Source of the DNA: DATFDN01 sp963818725
Lineage (GTDB): Bacteria > Pseudomonadota > Alphaproteobacteria > Acetobacterales > Acetobacteraceae
DNA: 64,000 nt
NCBI GenBank assembly: GCA_963818725.1
Contig: CAWFTU010000023.1
Coordinates: 124,001 to 188,000 of the forward strand
Direction: 5' to 3'
Of this stretch, positions 45,685 through 54,687 are shown piece after piece. A program made the translations under genes and the position numbers. Numbering within the stretch: the stretch's first letter is position 1; every line of letters begins with the position of its first letter. The notes below the pieces were generated by a model that searched no databases, was not told the origin of the DNA, and worked only from the letters and a program-made list of their open reading frames with translations.

Positions 45685-46848
45685 TCAGCCGTACAGTGAA
45701 TGCCCCCCGGCGGCGGTCATCGTCGCATTCGGGGTCAGGCTGCCGAACAGGCCTTGTGCCTCGTTCTGTACGCCAGCGGTGAAGTAGATAGCGTCCGGGC
45801 TGCCGCCCTTGCCGCCGTTGCCCGGGGTCAGGGCCCAGAGGTCGCCGATGGTGATGGGCTTGCCGTCCGACCCAAGCAGCTTCCCAGCGAAGTGGTCGTT
45901 CTTGAGGTTGTACGCGTTGATCGTGCCGTCGCCGAAATTGCCGACCAGCAGATCGCCGGCCAGGTTGCCAAAACTCTGCGGCGCAATCGCCAGCCCCCAG
46001 GGCGAGTTGAGTGGTCCCCCGGAGGCCACGCGCTGAAGGAGGTTGCCGTTCACGTCGTATTCATCGACGAAGCCGTTGCCGGCTCCCGCCACGTCGTCGT
46101 GCTTCTGACCGTTCTGGAGGGCGTAGGTGACGAACAGCTTGCCGTCGAGCACCTGCACGTTGAAGGGCGCGAAGCCGGCGGGAACGTTCGGGTCGGTGAA
46201 GCTCTTCACCGGATTGAAGTTCTGGTCGTACACATCGACGGTGCCGTGCCGGAAATTCGCCGCATAAAGATAGGGGCCGTTATCGGTGTCGGCGATCGCC
46301 AGCCCTTTGTACACCGCGCCGCCGATGTTGGGATCGCCCTCCGCAAGGTTCGACGAATTATCGACCGCGAGCAGGGATTCCGTGCCGGCACCCGCATTCC
46401 AGCCGGAGATCGTGCCGTCCTCGGTGGCAAACAGGAAGGTGGCCGGCGACCCGTCCGACAGCTTGAACGCGCCCTGCGAGGCGAAGGCATTGAACACCTG
46501 CCCGTCCGGGGCGGACGGGCCGGACTGCCCCGCCGGCGGAGCGATCGTGATCGGCGGGATGGCATTGGTGGTCACGTTGCCGTCGGTGACGCTGTAGATG
46601 CTGGCCAGTCCGGTCCCGTTCTCCGAAATCCAGAACGGGCTGGTCGAGCCATCGGACACGCCCCATGGATTGATCAGGTTGGGATCGGTCTGCGCGGCGC
46701 CGATCGAGGGATCGGAGCCGACCAGCTTGTTCTCGGTGAAGGTCGGTGGGGCCTTGTGGTGGAGGAACTGGCTGATCTCAGCGATGGCGACCTGCACGAG
46801 ATCGTGCACCTGAGGTAGGAAAGCGTCAGAGGTTAAGTCGAGGGTCAC
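45685..46848 (-). CDS. TIGR03118 family beta-propeller protein
   Basis: A 387-residue protein with propeller repeats: DPNLINPWGVSDGSTSPFWISENG, ATFLFATEDGTISGWNAG, YKGLAIADTDNGPYLYAANF, KLFVTYALQN, NSPWGLAIAPQSFGNLAGDL and AIYFTAGVQNEAQGLFG. These match the TIGR03118 family of unknown function. GTG 46848 is preferred because GGGAGAAG lies five bases before it; ATG 46872 is in frame but has no such site. There is no obvious signal peptide. It lies downstream of anti-sigma B on the same strand, with a 138-bp gap, and may belong to that regulon. Confidence 0.75.
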   Translation of the reverse strand: MTLDLTSDAFLPQVHDLVQVAIAEISQFLHHKAPPTFTENKLVGSDPSIGAAQTDPNLINPWGVSDGSTSPFWISENGTGLASIYSVTDGNVTTNAIPPITIAPPAGQSGPSAPDGQVFNAFASQGAFKLSDGSPATFLFATEDGTISGWNAGAGTESLLAVDNSSNLAEGDPNIGGAVYKGLAIADTDNGPYLYAANFRHGTVDVYDQNFNPVKSFTDPNVPAGFAPFNVQVLDGKLFVTYALQNGQKHDDVAGAGNGFVDEYDVNGNLLQRVASGGPLNSPWGLAIAPQSFGNLAGDLLVGNFGDGTINAYNLKNDHFAGKLLGSDGKPITIGDLWALTPGNGGKGGSPDAIYFTAGVQNEAQGLFGSLTPNATMTAAGGHSLYG

Positions 46849-46985
46849 GGCGTCTTCTCCCGGCCGAGGCATTGCGTATCGTCCGGCCTGCACGCGACCG
46901 GGCGACCACGGGCCCAGATATGCTGGTCCTGTGCAGCAGACGCGCGACGTCGCCAATTATTCCCGCCTTCTTTCATTTTCCTGCG

Positions 46986-47774
46986 CTACGTGGGGACGCC
47001 GAGGCCCTCGCCTACTTGTGTCGCAACCCGCTCAATATCGCGTTCCGGCAACGCTGCCAGCACGGCGACGCCCAGCCCCTTGCCGATCCAGGCCACGCCG
47101 TTCACGCCATCCTTCCGGATCACGGTACCCGGCGCGTGCAGGGCGGGCTTCATGGGCCGCAACAGCAGCGACAGCCGGTGCCCGCTTGCATCGTCGTACA
47201 TAAGGAGCGCCGCCGCCCCTCCACGCTCGGTTGCGAGCAGCCTGCCCCCGATCAGGTGATACCCGAGCGCCGAGAGATCGGGCGCCACAACGGTCCGGTC
47301 GAGCCGGTTCGATAGCCACTGTTGGAGATACGCCGTCTCAGCGCTTGGCACCTCGACCGGGTGGCGACGATCGACAGAATAGACGACATGGCTCGTGAGC
47401 GCCTCTTGTTCGAGGACAGCCATGGCCTGCTGCACCGGGCTTGAGCCGGGCGACCCGTGCAGCAACCAGCCCCCAGCCGCCCCTGCGCCAAAAGCGAGGA
47501 CGACGGACGCGGCGACCAGCCAAGGCGTCCGCCTGCGCCGGGACCGCTGCCCGATGATGCTGGCCAGCGTCAGTTCGGGCGGCAGTGGCTCGTCGGTGCG
47601 GGCAAAGGCGGCGCGCAGCACTTCCCGCTGCGCCTGGTACGCCGCCACCCGCCGAGCGGCCTCGGGGTTTTCGGCAAGGTAATGCTCGACCGCTTGCCGG
47701 CGGCCGGCCTCAAGTTGGCCGTCAATATAGGCGTGGAGGTCGTCCTCCCCGATGGGCGGCATGGCCTCGCTCAT
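46986..47774 (-). CDS. transmembrane anti-sigma factor (pair B)
   Basis: A 262-residue protein. The cytoplasmic anti-sigma domain (IGEDDLHAYIDGQLEAGRRQAVEHYL, RRVAAYQAQREVLRAAF) is followed by one membrane helix (LVAASVVLAFGAGAAGGWLL) and a periplasmic domain (YSVDRRHPVEVP, LSALGYHLIGGRLLATERGG, GVAWIGKGLGVAVLAALP). It is colinear with the frameshifted copy at 42115-42889 and shows what that gene encoded. ATG 47774 overlaps the sigma stop by four bases. It is expected to hold sigma B inactive until an envelope signal. Confidence 0.85.
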   Translation of the reverse strand: MSEAMPPIGEDDLHAYIDGQLEAGRRQAVEHYLAENPEAARRVAAYQAQREVLRAAFARTDEPLPPELTLASIIGQRSRRRRTPWLVAASVVLAFGAGAAGGWLLHGSPGSSPVQQAMAVLEQEALTSHVVYSVDRRHPVEVPSAETAYLQQWLSNRLDRTVVAPDLSALGYHLIGGRLLATERGGAAALLMYDDASGHRLSLLLRPMKPALHAPGTVIRKDGVNGVAWIGKGLGVAVLAALPERDIERVATQVGEGLGVPT

Positions 47775-48277
47775 GTCACACGCTTCAACTGAGGGCTTGC
47801 TTCGCCTTCGGTATCGCGTCGGACGCGCTCGCGCGCCCGCGCCAGGCGTGACATCACCGTGCCGATCGGGACGCCAAGCACCTGCGCAGTCTCGGCATAG
47901 GAGAGATCCTCCACCGTGACCAGAAGCAGCACAGCCCGGTGATCCTCCGGCAGGCGTCCCACGGCGCGCATCACGTCCTGGGCCCTTAGATGCTCCTCCT
48001 GCCGCGGGTGCACCGACAGCGCCTGCCCGGCGTCGGTGGACAGCGGCTGCCCCTGGACCTGCTTCCGCCGGAATCGACTCACGTAAAGGTTGTGCATAAT
48101 GGCAAACAGCCAGGGCCGCATCTCCGCATGGTTTCGCAGGGTGTGCAACCGTTCGAGCGCGCGCACCAGGCACTCATGAACCAGGTCGTCCACCTCCTGA
48201 CGGTCCCGCAGCAAGGCACTCGCGTAGCGCCTCAGCGCTGGGATGCACGCCTCCATGAGCGCCATGGAGCCAGGCAT
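47771..48277 (-). CDS. ECF-type sigma factor (pair B)
   Basis: A 168-residue sigma factor. Region 2 reads CIPALRRYASALLRDRQEVDDLVHECLVRALERL and MRPWLFAIMHNLYVSRFRR. Region 4 reads LPEDHRAVLLLVTVEDLSYAETAQVLGVPIGTVMSRLARARERVRR. It is translationally coupled to anti-sigma B. It is intact, unlike the partner arrangement in pair A. Confidence 0.88.
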   Translation of the reverse strand: MPGSMALMEACIPALRRYASALLRDRQEVDDLVHECLVRALERLHTLRNHAEMRPWLFAIMHNLYVSRFRRKQVQGQPLSTDAGQALSVHPRQEEHLRAQDVMRAVGRLPEDHRAVLLLVTVEDLSYAETAQVLGVPIGTVMSRLARARERVRRDTEGEASPQLKRVT

Positions 48278-48486
48278 GACTGGTCACCGCATCGGCGCTA
48301 GTTGGAAAAGGAGGCTGACCCCAGTTCGACCTGCTGACATCCAAAGCGGCCGCGGCATGGCTGACTGACCTCTCGGAAAACCACCACAGAGGCCGCGCCA
48401 CAATCCGGTCATTGGACAGACGCGCGGAGCGGCTCGCTATTCCACCTTTGCCGTGCCAGCCACGTCAATCATTATCTCTGGCCTCC

Positions 48487-48846
48487 TCAGGTCAGAGTAA
48501 TTGCTGGAAGCGAGGAACGCAGACCGGCGCGGCATTCGACGGCCGACCAAAGTCGGGTGCGACAGGGTCCGGTCAGGGCGCGTTGGCATGAGTGAAGGAA
48601 CCAAGGAAAGGCGGCCAATGGTGTCTTGGATAGCCATCCCTCACCACCGGTCTGGGTAGCCGCCGATCTTGAACGCCCGGCCAAATGGCGTGAGCTGAGG
48701 TCCGAACGCGCCGACATGGCAGGCGCTGCAGGGCTGCCCGGTTTGCGCCGGGAACCAGGCATCGCCTGCGCAGCCGTGCTCGCCACCGTGAGCAGGAGGG
48801 CAGCGGCAAAGAGACATCTGCTGAGCCTGGTGAGCCGACGCGTCAT
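48487..48846 (-). pseudogene. secreted CxxCH protein, frameshifted and truncated
   Basis: A signal peptide (LFAAALLLTVASTAAQAMPG) leads, after a one-base shift, to WFPAQTGQPCSACHVGAFGPQLTPFGRAFKIGG with a heme c motif CSACH. Another shift then gives EGWLSKTPLAAF. Full-length relatives are about 400-residue outer-membrane-associated heme proteins; only the first 110 or so codons remain. The ATG is 15 bp after the cytochrome c stop, so they formed an operon. Confidence 0.65.
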
Positions 48847-48861
48847 GACGGCTTTTCCCGC

Positions 48862-49239
48862 TCAGCGGAGGGTCGCGAGATACGCGATGAGGTCGGAGCG
48901 CTGCTTCGGGTCCCTCAAGCCGGGATAGGTCATCAGCGTTCCGGGCACGACCCGTTGGGGTGCGGTGAGGTAGCGATCGAGCGTGCTCAGGGTCCAGGTC
49001 AGGCCCGAGCGGCGGTTCGCCTGGGAGTAGTTGAAATTCGGAATCATGCCGCAATGCCGGCCGACGACACCGAACAGGCTGGGGCCGATGATGTTGCGAC
49101 CCGGCCTTGGTGAGTGGCAGATGCTGCACTGCGATTGAAAGACCTGCCGTCCGGCCGAGGCATCCTGTGCCCGGGCGCCAGACACCGCAGCGATGCCGAT
49201 CGCCGCCAACACAAGCCCTCGCACAGACATGGATAGCAT
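48862..49239 (-). CDS. class I c-type cytochrome
   Basis: A 125-residue periplasmic electron carrier. The signal peptide (SVRGLVLAAIGIAAVSGARA) is followed by the heme-binding QSQCSICHS at residues 35-43, then NIIGPSLFGVVGRHCG, and the sixth ligand Met in VPGTLMTYPGLRDPKQRSDLIAYL. Layout is that of cytochrome c2/c552-type proteins. ATG 49239 is used; ATG 49230 is also possible and neither has a strong Shine-Dalgarno site. Its natural partner may be the CxxCH pseudogene downstream or the cytochrome b561 nearby. Confidence 0.85.
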   Translation of the reverse strand: MLSMSVRGLVLAAIGIAAVSGARAQDASAGRQVFQSQCSICHSPRPGRNIIGPSLFGVVGRHCGMIPNFNYSQANRRSGLTWTLSTLDRYLTAPQRVVPGTLMTYPGLRDPKQRSDLIAYLATLR

Positions 49240-49334
49240 GCTGCGTGCCCTTCCGACGAGTGGTGCATCGGTGTGGACGTGCCGCTGTCTGACTTATTCC
49301 CGATGCTGGTGAAGAATCCTGGCCACCGTAAATT

Positions 49335-49487
49335 ATGACGCCGCTGGAGGCGCTCAGCACGGCCCGGTACTACCGCGAGATGCTACCCAAGCATTCGGGC
49401 GACCTCGGCCATACGATCAAGGGCCTGTTTTTGGAGGCGGGAGCGGGGGGATATGGAGAGAGACGAGAGCGGAGAGCTATGGAGTAG
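49335..49487 (+). CDS. short hypothetical ORF ending at the IS5 insertion
   Basis: A 50-codon frame, MTPLEALSTARYYREMLPKH then SGDLGHTIKGLFLEAG, with protein-like composition but no family I recognise. Its TAG is made from the TA target plus the first G of the IS5 element. In the uninterrupted sequence it would read on for two codons to TGA. There is no clear Shine-Dalgarno site. Confidence 0.25.
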   Translation: MTPLEALSTARYYREMLPKHSGDLGHTIKGLFLEAGAGGYGERRERRAME

Positions 49488-50474
49488 CTGGTTGCAAGTT
49501 TCAGGCACCACAGAAATGCCTCAGATTGATCAACGTGTACGCCATCAGTTTCATACCGTAGTGCCGTTGCTGTTTGAACTCAAAGCGCAGCAGCAACCGC
49601 TTGAATTTATCCTCCCACGCGAAGGTTCGCTCTACGCATAGCCGCAACGAATGGATGGCGGCATTGAACAACCGCTTCCGGCCCCGCTTCGGGGTCTTCC
49701 GATTGCGCGGGTTTTCCTTGATGTTTGGAACCAGCCCGGCGTTGAAGATTGCTTTGCGTTTGTGCCTGGAATCGAACCCGCCATCGAGATTGAGATACGA
49801 GCCATCGATCTTCAGATCCGTCAGCCTGGCCACGCGCTTCAAGGCGTTCAACCCCTCCGAGAGGAGCACGGTATCGGCTTCATTCGCCGGCGCCACAGGA
49901 AGCGGAGCCAACACAAAGCCGTTGTTCTCGACGATCGCGAGGACCTTCTCGCCCTTCTGATGTTTGTGGCCGGAATAGCCGACGCCATCGCCACCTTTCT
50001 TCGCGACGGTGTTGGAGCCATCGCCGTGAAGGACGCTGAGATCGAGGTGGTGTTGCTCCGCCAGATGCCGCACGCTGGCGAGGAAGGCCTGATCGAGCGA
50101 GCCATCGTCGGACCATTTGGCGAACGCTTTGTAGATTGTCGTGTAGTGGATTACGGCGGTCCGATCGTCTGTTCGTGGCACCGGCAGGCACTTCCATTGC
50201 ATACCCGTGTAGAGTACCCGCAGAATCAGATTGAAGACGCGGTGATAGCCCAGTTTGCATTTCGGCCCGCGCCTGGGCATCGACAGGTGCGGGAAGATAA
50301 ATGCGACGAACTCCGGCTCAGAGAGCTGAACCGGAATCGGAGTTGTGGCGGGGCTTTCTGTCATCGTGCTCATCCGGAAATGGCTGCATGAGAAGCCTGA
50401 GCGGTGTGCGCCGGAAAGTCCAACTATCTCATATAATACAGTGAGTTAGGCAAGCAGCAAAACTCGCAACCAGC
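49487..50474. mobile_element. IS5-family element, copy 2 (988 bp)
   Basis: Same ends, orientation and TA duplication (49485-49486, 50475-50476) as the copy at 19066-20053, which makes a 988-bp direct repeat 30.4 kb apart. Confidence 0.9.
49501..50373 (-). CDS. IS5-family transposase (copy 2)
   Basis: A 290-residue protein identical in translation to the copy at 19080-19952, with the same DDE motifs (SVLHGDGSNTVAKKGG, KIDGSYLNLDGGFDSRHK, LCVERTFAWEDKFKRLLLRF). It is intact. Confidence 0.9.
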   Translation of the reverse strand: MSTMTESPATTPIPVQLSEPEFVAFIFPHLSMPRRGPKCKLGYHRVFNLILRVLYTGMQWKCLPVPRTDDRTAVIHYTTIYKAFAKWSDDGSLDQAFLASVRHLAEQHHLDLSVLHGDGSNTVAKKGGDGVGYSGHKHQKGEKVLAIVENNGFVLAPLPVAPANEADTVLLSEGLNALKRVARLTDLKIDGSYLNLDGGFDSRHKRKAIFNAGLVPNIKENPRNRKTPKRGRKRLFNAAIHSLRLCVERTFAWEDKFKRLLLRFEFKQQRHYGMKLMAYTLINLRHFCGA

Positions 50475-50884
50475 TACCAGTGACATGACGAGCAGCCCAG
50501 ACAGGATATCGGCAGCTGATTACCGAGATGTCTTGAGTTGCCGATAACAGTCCGAGGTGGTGGCAACCCGACGTATCGCATGGCTTTCGTGCCGAAAGGA
50601 GAGTGGGCCCGCCATCTTGGAGCTTCGCCCCGGATGCGCATGACTGCATCATGGTCTGGATCCTCGGATCCGCCGAATACAAGCCTGCGGCGCGAAAATT
50701 CGCGCCTTTGGCGAGCTCCCCTCGGAACGTGTTGACTCCGCCTCTACCAGCTACCGGTCTTTGCCACCGCAGCTTTGGACAGTCATTCAGCTCGGCTCCA
50801 AGACAATCGGAGGCCCCAACATAAAAAGGACCACGACACGAAATCATACTTGACGGAAATCGCCCCCATACAAGCGATACGCCC
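50475..50884. other. 410-bp stretch between IS5 copy 2 and IS256 transposase
   Basis: No gene is supported. Part of it should be the left end of the IS256 element, but I could not match an inverted repeat with the right end. Confidence 0.35.
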
Positions 50885-51937
50885 ATGACGAGCAGTAGCA
50901 GCGTTGTTCCCCTCCGTCAGCCCGACGAGGTTGATGACCCGCTGACGGCTGTCCTGAGGAGCGGCGCGCGCCGGCTCCTGGCGCAGGCGGTGGAGGCGGA
51001 AGCCGAGGCGTTCTTGGCCACGATGAAGGAGGTGCGCCTGCCGAACGGGCGCGAGCGGATCGTGCGGCACGGCCATGGACCGGAGCGGCTGGTCCAGACC
51101 GGGATCGGGCCGGTCGAGATGCGGCGAGTGAAGCTGCGCGACCGCGGTGCCGGTGAGGGCGCGGGTGGCGCGCGCATCCGCTTCACCTCCGCCCTCCTGC
51201 CGCGCTGGGCCCGGCGGACGCGGAGCCTGGATGCCTTGCTGCCAATCCTCTACTTGCGCGGCGTCTCGATGGGCGACTTCCAGGAAGCGCTCGGGACGCT
51301 GCTGGGCAAGGATGCTCCGAACCTGTCGCCGTCGGTGATCGCGCGGCTGCGGGGCGAATGGGAGGCGGACTACGCGCGCTGGCAGCAGCGTGACCTATCG
51401 GCCCGGCGTTATGCCTATCTCTGGGCTGACGGCGTCTACCTGCAGGCGCGCATGGAGCCGCAGGCCGAGTGCATGCTGGTGCTGATCGGCGCGACGTCCG
51501 AGGGCAAGAAGGAACTGATCGGTTTCCAGGTCGGCATGCGGGAGAGCACGCAGAGTTGGCGGGAGCTCCTGGTCGACCTCAAGGCCCGCGGTCTCGCCAT
51601 CGCGCCGGAGCTGGCGACTGGCGACGGCGCGCTCGGCTTCTGGAAGGCACTCGAGGAGGTTTCCCCGGCTACCCGCCACCAGCGCTGCACGGTGCACAAG
51701 ACCGCCAACGTGCTGGACAAGATGCCCAAGTCCGTCCAGCCCGCGGCCGAACCCGACCTGCGCGAGATCTGGACGGCTCCGGACCGTGTGACGGCCGAGA
51801 CGGCGGTCGCGGTCTTCGCCGAGAAGTATGGAGCCAAATACGAGAAGGCAGTCACCTGCCTGGTGAAGGACCGCGACACACTGCTGACCTTCTACGACTT
51901 CCCTGCCGAGCACTGGGACCACCTGCGCACGTCGGAT

Positions 51938-53526
51938 GAGATGGACAAGCGCTTTCGCCGGAGTCCTGCTATTTTCTTTTTCGCGCGGGCGACCTCGTGG
52001 CGAAGAGCGGAGCCTCGGCTGAAAGCTCTGCCGGGCCGCCTTATCCGAGCCCTGCCGGCGTGAGGCGTCCGCGCACCATGCCTTTTGGCGGTCTGGGCTT
52101 CCGCCGCTCGACGAAGTGCTCGTAGGCGGCCTCGGCGCGACGTGCGACGTCCATCTCCTGCTCACGCAGTTCCTTGACGTTGTAAGCGTAGGCTGGTCCG
52201 CAGCGGTTGCCCTTCTTCTGGGGTCGCCCCGCCTGCAACTCCATGCTCCGGACCTTGTTCGCGACCAAGGCCGGCCGCGCCCAGGGATAGTCGACGTCCT
52301 TCGTCAGCAGATGCCAGCACAGGACCGCGAGCTTGCGCGCCAGCGCGACGGCGGCGATCTGATGCCCGCGCTTCGCCCGGATCCGGACGAAGAAGGCGTG
52401 CAGCGGTCCCGGTGTCTTCGCCGCCGCCCATGCGGCTTCGACCAGCATTGCACGAGCGTGGCTGCGCCCGACCTTGCTGATGCGGCCATGATGAGCAGCG
52501 CCGAGACCCGACTGGCGCACACGGGGGTTGAGTCCGAAATAACTCACGAGCTTCTGCGGTGAGGCGAAGCGGCGAATATCCCCGATCGCCGCCGCCAGGC
52601 CGGCCGCCACCGTGAGATTGACGCCGGTGATCGTGATCAGCCGCTTGATGGCCGGGTCGGCCAGCGCGCTGTCCGCGATCGCCGTGTCGAGCACCGCCAG
52701 ATCCTCGCCAAGCCGGTCGAGCTCGCGCAGGTGGCGCTCGATCGCGATCCGCTCGTCGTCCGGAAAGGGCTGGCGCGCGAGCCAGGCCCGGCCGACGCCG
52801 CTGAACAGATCCGCGTGCGGACAGTGCGGGATCAGATAGGCATACAGGATGGAGTGAACTTCGTTCTTGAGCCGCGTTCGGTGCCGGACGACCTGGTAGC
52901 GGCGGGCAACGAGCCGCCGCATCCGCTCGGTCGCCGCGTCCGGCGTCCAGATCTCCGGCAGGTATCCGGCAGCATAGAGGCTGGCGAGCGTCCCGGCGTC
53001 GATCTTGTCGGTCTTGACGTGCGCATGGGCGATCGCTTTGACCTGCAGCGGATTGGCAATCACCACGCGCTTCACGAAGGGCGACAGAACCCGCGACACG
53101 GCCATGCAGTTGCCGGTCGCCTCGATCACCACTTCGTCGGTGGCCAGAAGGCTCTTGCCAAAGCCTTCCAGCGCCGTGCGCGTCATGTCGATCCGGCCTG
53201 CAGGCCGCAGCCGGCCGTCTTCCCAGATGACCACCTCCCCGAAGGTGCGGTGGGTGTCGATCCCGATCACACGTCGCATCCCTGCCTCCTCTCGGTCGAT
53301 CAGACGGGAGCGGCGGGCGACACGACAACTACGGATCCGCGCTCACGGCGCAACCGGGCGAGTCGCAGAGGCGGCCAGCTACTAACACGAGCTCACGGCT
53401 CATCGTGTGCATCGGCCTGCCCGCACCTTCGTGCTCCCGGTGCCTCTGTCCCGGATGGTCGCACCATATACCGGAACCGCTTCGATCCCAGCTGGACGTT
53501 GGCACCAGGCATCGTCATACCAGTTA
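51938..53526. mobile_element. IS110-family element inside the IS256 transposase gene
   Basis: The boundaries are set by where the IS256 protein is interrupted, so they are accurate to a few bases. IS110 elements lack long inverted repeats, and none is seen. The element is about 1.59 kb. Confidence 0.7.
52041..53279 (-). CDS. IS110-family transposase
   Basis: A 412-residue DEDD recombinase: VIGIDTHRTFGEVVIWEDG (first D), DEVVIEATGNCMAVSRVL (E), KTDKIDAGTLASLYAAGYLP (D..D), and the C-terminal Transposase_20 part with LITITGVNLTVAAGLAAAIGDI, LVSYFGLNPRVRQSG and HARAMLVEAAWA. It differs from the IS110 transposase at 17909-19066 and belongs to another subgroup. It is intact. Confidence 0.9.
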   Translation of the reverse strand: MRRVIGIDTHRTFGEVVIWEDGRLRPAGRIDMTRTALEGFGKSLLATDEVVIEATGNCMAVSRVLSPFVKRVVIANPLQVKAIAHAHVKTDKIDAGTLASLYAAGYLPEIWTPDAATERMRRLVARRYQVVRHRTRLKNEVHSILYAYLIPHCPHADLFSGVGRAWLARQPFPDDERIAIERHLRELDRLGEDLAVLDTAIADSALADPAIKRLITITGVNLTVAAGLAAAIGDIRRFASPQKLVSYFGLNPRVRQSGLGAAHHGRISKVGRSHARAMLVEAAWAAAKTPGPLHAFFVRIRAKRGHQIAAVALARKLAVLCWHLLTKDVDYPWARPALVANKVRSMELQAGRPQKKGNRCGPAYAYNVKELREQEMDVARRAEAAYEHFVERRKPRPPKGMVRGRLTPAGLG

Positions 53527-53753
53527 CCAACCCGATCGAGAGCGTGTTCGCCACCGTCCGGCATCGCACCGTCCGCACCAAGGGCGCGCTGTCACAGGAC
53601 ACGGCCCGGCTCATGGTGTTCAAGCTGGTCATGGCGGCAGCCAAAACTTGGCGCCGGCTGAAAGGCGAGAACCAGTTGCCCAAAGTCATCCAGGGCGTCA
53701 CATTCCACAATGGCGTCGAGGTCATCAACGCACCAGAGCAGACCGCCGCCTGA

Positions 53754-53957
53754 TCACGCCGTCACCCAGGTTCCAGCATAGCTCTGCTGAATCTCCTTGA
53801 TCTCCCCTCCGGCGACCTGCAGGATCAAATGCGCAAGGCGCTCGACCATGGCGCGGCGCTCGGTCTCGCTTACGCCCGTCAACTCGTGCGACCCCAGCGT
53901 CATGATGAGCTGGAGCGGTGGCTTGACGACTGTAAGCGGCTGTAACGTGTCTCTCAT
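53754..53957 (-). CDS. small cassette-associated hypothetical protein
   Basis: A 67-residue protein starting MRDTLQPLTVVKPPLQLIM, with a conserved helix GVSETERRAMVERLAHLILQVAG. Similar small proteins accompany DUF5372-type proteins and serine recombinases in repeated cassettes of alphaproteobacterial plasmids. Here the recombinase is missing. The ATG lies in GCAATGAG at the end of the upstream DUF5372-like frame, consistent with coupling. Confidence 0.55.
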   Translation of the reverse strand: MRDTLQPLTVVKPPLQLIMTLGSHELTGVSETERRAMVERLAHLILQVAGGEIKEIQQSYAGTWVTA

Positions 53958-54215
53958 TGCGAGCCTCCTCGACGACGCCTGCGTCATTCGAGACCACTCG
54001 CCTGAGTCCCTGAGCCTTCAGCAACCGATCCAGTTCCACCAGCGCCAGGACCGATACCTGAGGCTCGCCGAGCTCCAGCCCCGCGCAGGTGGCCCGATCC
54101 AGCATCCACGCCGCGACGGCAATTGCCACGCGGGGCTTACCTTCAACGACGACCACGTCAGTGCCAGCACGCTTCTCGCCGTAATACCGGCGGACGCAGC
54201 GCCCATAAAGCGCAT
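53958..54215 (-). pseudogene. DUF5372-like protein, 5'-truncated
   Basis: The frame reads ALYGRCVRRYYGEKRAGTDVV, VAIAVAAWMLDRATCAGLEL and VSVLALVELDRLLKAQGLRR, matching the DUF5372-type small protein of recombinase cassettes. It is cut at its 5' end where the IS66 fragment begins. The frame runs on past the expected ATGA overlap with the next gene, which suggests a one-base indel near its end. Confidence 0.5.
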
Positions 54216-54269
54216 GCCAGCGGTAGTGAACTCGTACCTCTTCTCCGATATGGGCAGAATGACCCAGTG

Positions 54270-54488
54270 ATTGTCGTTACCAGAAAAAACTTTCTGTTCC
54301 TGGGCTCCGATGCCGGGGGCCAGCGCGCTGCGCTTATCTACACCATTGCCGAGACCGCGAAGCTGAACGGCCTTGATCCCGAGGCCTACATCACCGCCGT
54401 CCTGGACCGGATGGCGCGCGGGCAGCCCATCAACCGCCTTAACGAACTGCTGCCCTGGAACTTCCAGCCGGAGCGTCAGGCCGCGTAA
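54270..54488 (+). pseudogene. IS66-family transposase, C-terminal fragment
   Basis: It encodes TRKNFLFLGSDAGGQRAALIYT, AKLNGLDPEAYITAVLDRMA and INRLNELLPWNF, the DDE_Tnp_IS66_C region. Everything upstream of it is missing. Confidence 0.8.
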
Positions 54489-54561
54489 ATCGGCTGACGC
54501 TTACGAGGTGGCCGACGCACGCCGTCATGAGGCTCCGGGCGTAAGATGCCCCCCGCGCGGG

Positions 54562-54589
54562 TTGAACCGATACTCCTCCGCACCATATT
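54562..54589 (+). promoter_or_regulatory. sigma-70-type promoter of groESL
   Basis: TTGAAC at 54562-54567, a 16-bp spacer and CATATT at 54584-54589. The -10 element overlaps the CIRCE operator, which is how HrcA normally blocks transcription. Confidence 0.6.
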
Positions 54590-54614
54590 AGCACTCTCGG
54601 CCATCGAGTGCTGA
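54588..54614. promoter_or_regulatory. CIRCE element (HrcA operator)
   Basis: TTAGCACTC-N9-GAGTGCTGA matches the CIRCE consensus (TTAGCACTC-N9-GAGTGCTAA) with one mismatch. It lies 74 bp upstream of the groES start. It predicts heat-inducible HrcA control of the groESL operon. Confidence 0.9.
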
Positions 54615-54687
54615 AGCGCTGTTGCGAGTTCAGGGTGCGACCCTGGCCGTAGCGGCGGGTCGACATCCCTCCTTCTGGAGCCAAGTC

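Larger units (their letters stand above)
50885..53753 (+). pseudogene. IS256-family transposase split by an IS110 element
   Basis: 50885-51937 encodes the N-terminal and central parts: AVEAEAEAFLATMKEVRLPNGRE, YLRGVSMGDFQEALGTLLG, YLWADGVYLQARMEPQAE (D), ATGDGALGFWKALEEV (D) and HQRCTVHKTANVLDKMPKS. 53527-53753 encodes the C-terminus: TNPIESVFATVRHRTVRTKG (E), LVMAAAKTWRRLKGENQLPK. The break falls between HLRTS and TNPIES, exactly where family members are continuous. The IS110 element fills 51938-53526. Confidence 0.85.
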
